Shown in pieces: positions 8,246 to 9,038 of a DNA stretch of 9,038 bases. The notes beneath the pieces were generated by a model, which was not told where the DNA came from, searched no databases, and worked only from the letters and a program-made list of their open reading frames with translations. Origin of the DNA: Leucobacter sp. (GTDB lineage: Bacteria; Actinomycetota; Actinomycetes; Actinomycetales; Microbacteriaceae); NCBI GenBank assembly GCA_031178565.1, contig JAPSIU010000100.1, positions 1 to 9,038 on the forward strand, read 5' to 3'. The translations under genes were made by a program, and so were the position numbers. The stretch's first letter is position 1, and each line of letters begins with the position of its first letter.

Positions 8246-9038
8246 ATGGATCTCGACGTCGCCTGCCACCTCAACGTCGTCATGCCGGACGTCGACTTCG
8301 ACGCGCTGCCGAGCGCGCTGGAATCGCTTTCCGCGCTCGGGTATCGGCGGATCGTGCTGCCGCCGGTCGACGCCGAGACGTTCGACGCCCCGAGGCTCGC
8401 CGAGCTGTGCGCCTGGCACGGGATCACGCCGATCCCGATCGCGGGGCAGACGCCCGACGCCGATGTCTCGGCCGAGGATCCGGAGGTGCGGCGGGCGGGG
8501 GCCGCTGCGCTCCGCCGCATGGTCGACCTGACCGTCGAACTCGGCGGCGATCAGTTGAACGGCGTGCCGTACGGGCTGTTCGAGCGGGCGTCGCGGGCAC
8601 CGTCCCGGGCGGTCTTCGAGCGCTCCGCCGCGGCCGTCGGCGAGACGGCGGAGTACGCGCACGAGCGCGGCGTGACTCTGACGTTCGAGGTGCTCAACCG
8701 CTACGAGACCGCGCTCGTCAACACCGCCGAGCACGCGATGGCGTTCGTGGAGGCCTCGGGATCCGAGTACCTGGGAATCCACCTCGACGCCTTCCACATG
8801 CTGATCGAGGAGGCCGACATCGCGGCCGCGATCCGTACGGCGCTCCCGCGGCTCGCGTTCCTGGAACTCGGCCAGTCGGGCCGCGGATCGCTGGCGACGG
8901 GCGCGCTCGACATCGCGGGCCTGGTGGCGGACGCCCTGACCGCGGGCTACGACGGGAGGTGGGGCGTGGAGGCCTTTTCGGCATCGCTGCTCCCGGATCC
9001 CGCGCAGGGCGCGCTCGCCGTGTGGCGGGCCCCCTTCG
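8246..9038 (+). CDS. Sugar epimerase/isomerase, D-tagatose 3-epimerase-like TIM barrel (3' end missing)
   Basis: The frame runs 264 codons to the window edge; family members are about 280-300 residues, so perhaps 20-30 are missing. These enzymes move the hydroxyl configuration at C3 of ketoses, or isomerise sugars, with a divalent metal. Visible marks are FEVLNRYET at 147-155, IHLDAFHM at 178-185, GQSGRG at 209-214 and WGVEAFS at 239-245. Compared with Pseudomonas cichorii D-tagatose 3-epimerase (E152, D185, H211, E246, from memory), the spacing predicts E148, D181, E207 and E242: the metal-binding His is replaced by Glu. The substrate-contact residues E154, H184 and R213 are kept. It follows the second dehydrogenase by 11 bases. 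It could be a 3-epimerase, an isomerase or a different xylose-isomerase-like enzyme; the altered ligand makes a simple transfer of function unsafe. Confidence 0.85.
   Translation, partial: MDLDVACHLNVVMPDVDFDALPSALESLSALGYRRIVLPPVDAETFDAPRLAELCAWHGITPIPIAGQTPDADVSAEDPEVRRAGAAALRRMVDLTVELGGDQLNGVPYGLFERASRAPSRAVFERSAAAVGETAEYAHERGVTLTFEVLNRYETALVNTAEHAMAFVEASGSEYLGIHLDAFHMLIEEADIAAAIRTALPRLAFLELGQSGRGSLATGALDIAGLVADALTAGYDGRWGVEAFSASLLPDPAQGALAVWRAPF

Overview
The window is GC-rich, with strong G/C preference at third codon positions, clear AAGGAG-type ribosome binding sites and a lipoprotein-type solute-binding protein. This fits a high-GC actinobacterium. The style resembles Microbacteriaceae, but genus cannot be decided from the sequence alone. 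All nine supported genes lie on the + strand. Gaps range from a 4-base overlap to 48 bases, and I see no terminator, so the window looks like the inside of one long operon that continues past the right edge.

Layout: 1-109 is a short leader with no supportable gene. 110-1944 holds a transketolase split into two adjacent genes (N-terminal thiamine diphosphate-binding half, then C-terminal half), coupled by a TGATG junction. 1955-3019 is a zinc-dependent medium-chain dehydrogenase of the sorbitol/threonine dehydrogenase type. 3016-6607 is a complete ribose-type (CUT2) sugar ABC transporter: a double-domain ATPase, a permease and a lipoprotein binding protein. 6620-7441 and 7455-8234 are two short-chain dehydrogenases with different cofactor fingerprints. 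8246 to the end is a D-tagatose/D-psicose 3-epimerase-like TIM-barrel protein cut off by the window edge.

Taken together this is a catabolic operon for a sugar, polyol or sugar-like compound. The transporter imports the substrate. The three dehydrogenases and the epimerase would interconvert polyol, ketose and epimer. The dedicated transketolase would move a two-carbon ketol unit from the resulting ketose into central metabolism. No sugar kinase, regulator or glycosidase is visible, so the substrate cannot be named and any phosphorylation step must be encoded elsewhere or be absent. The most distinctive molecular details are a His-to-Glu change in the predicted metal site of the epimerase, an Asn-to-Asp change in the catalytic tetrad of the second short-chain dehydrogenase, and an imperfect tandem duplication spanning the ribosome binding site and start codon of the binding protein.
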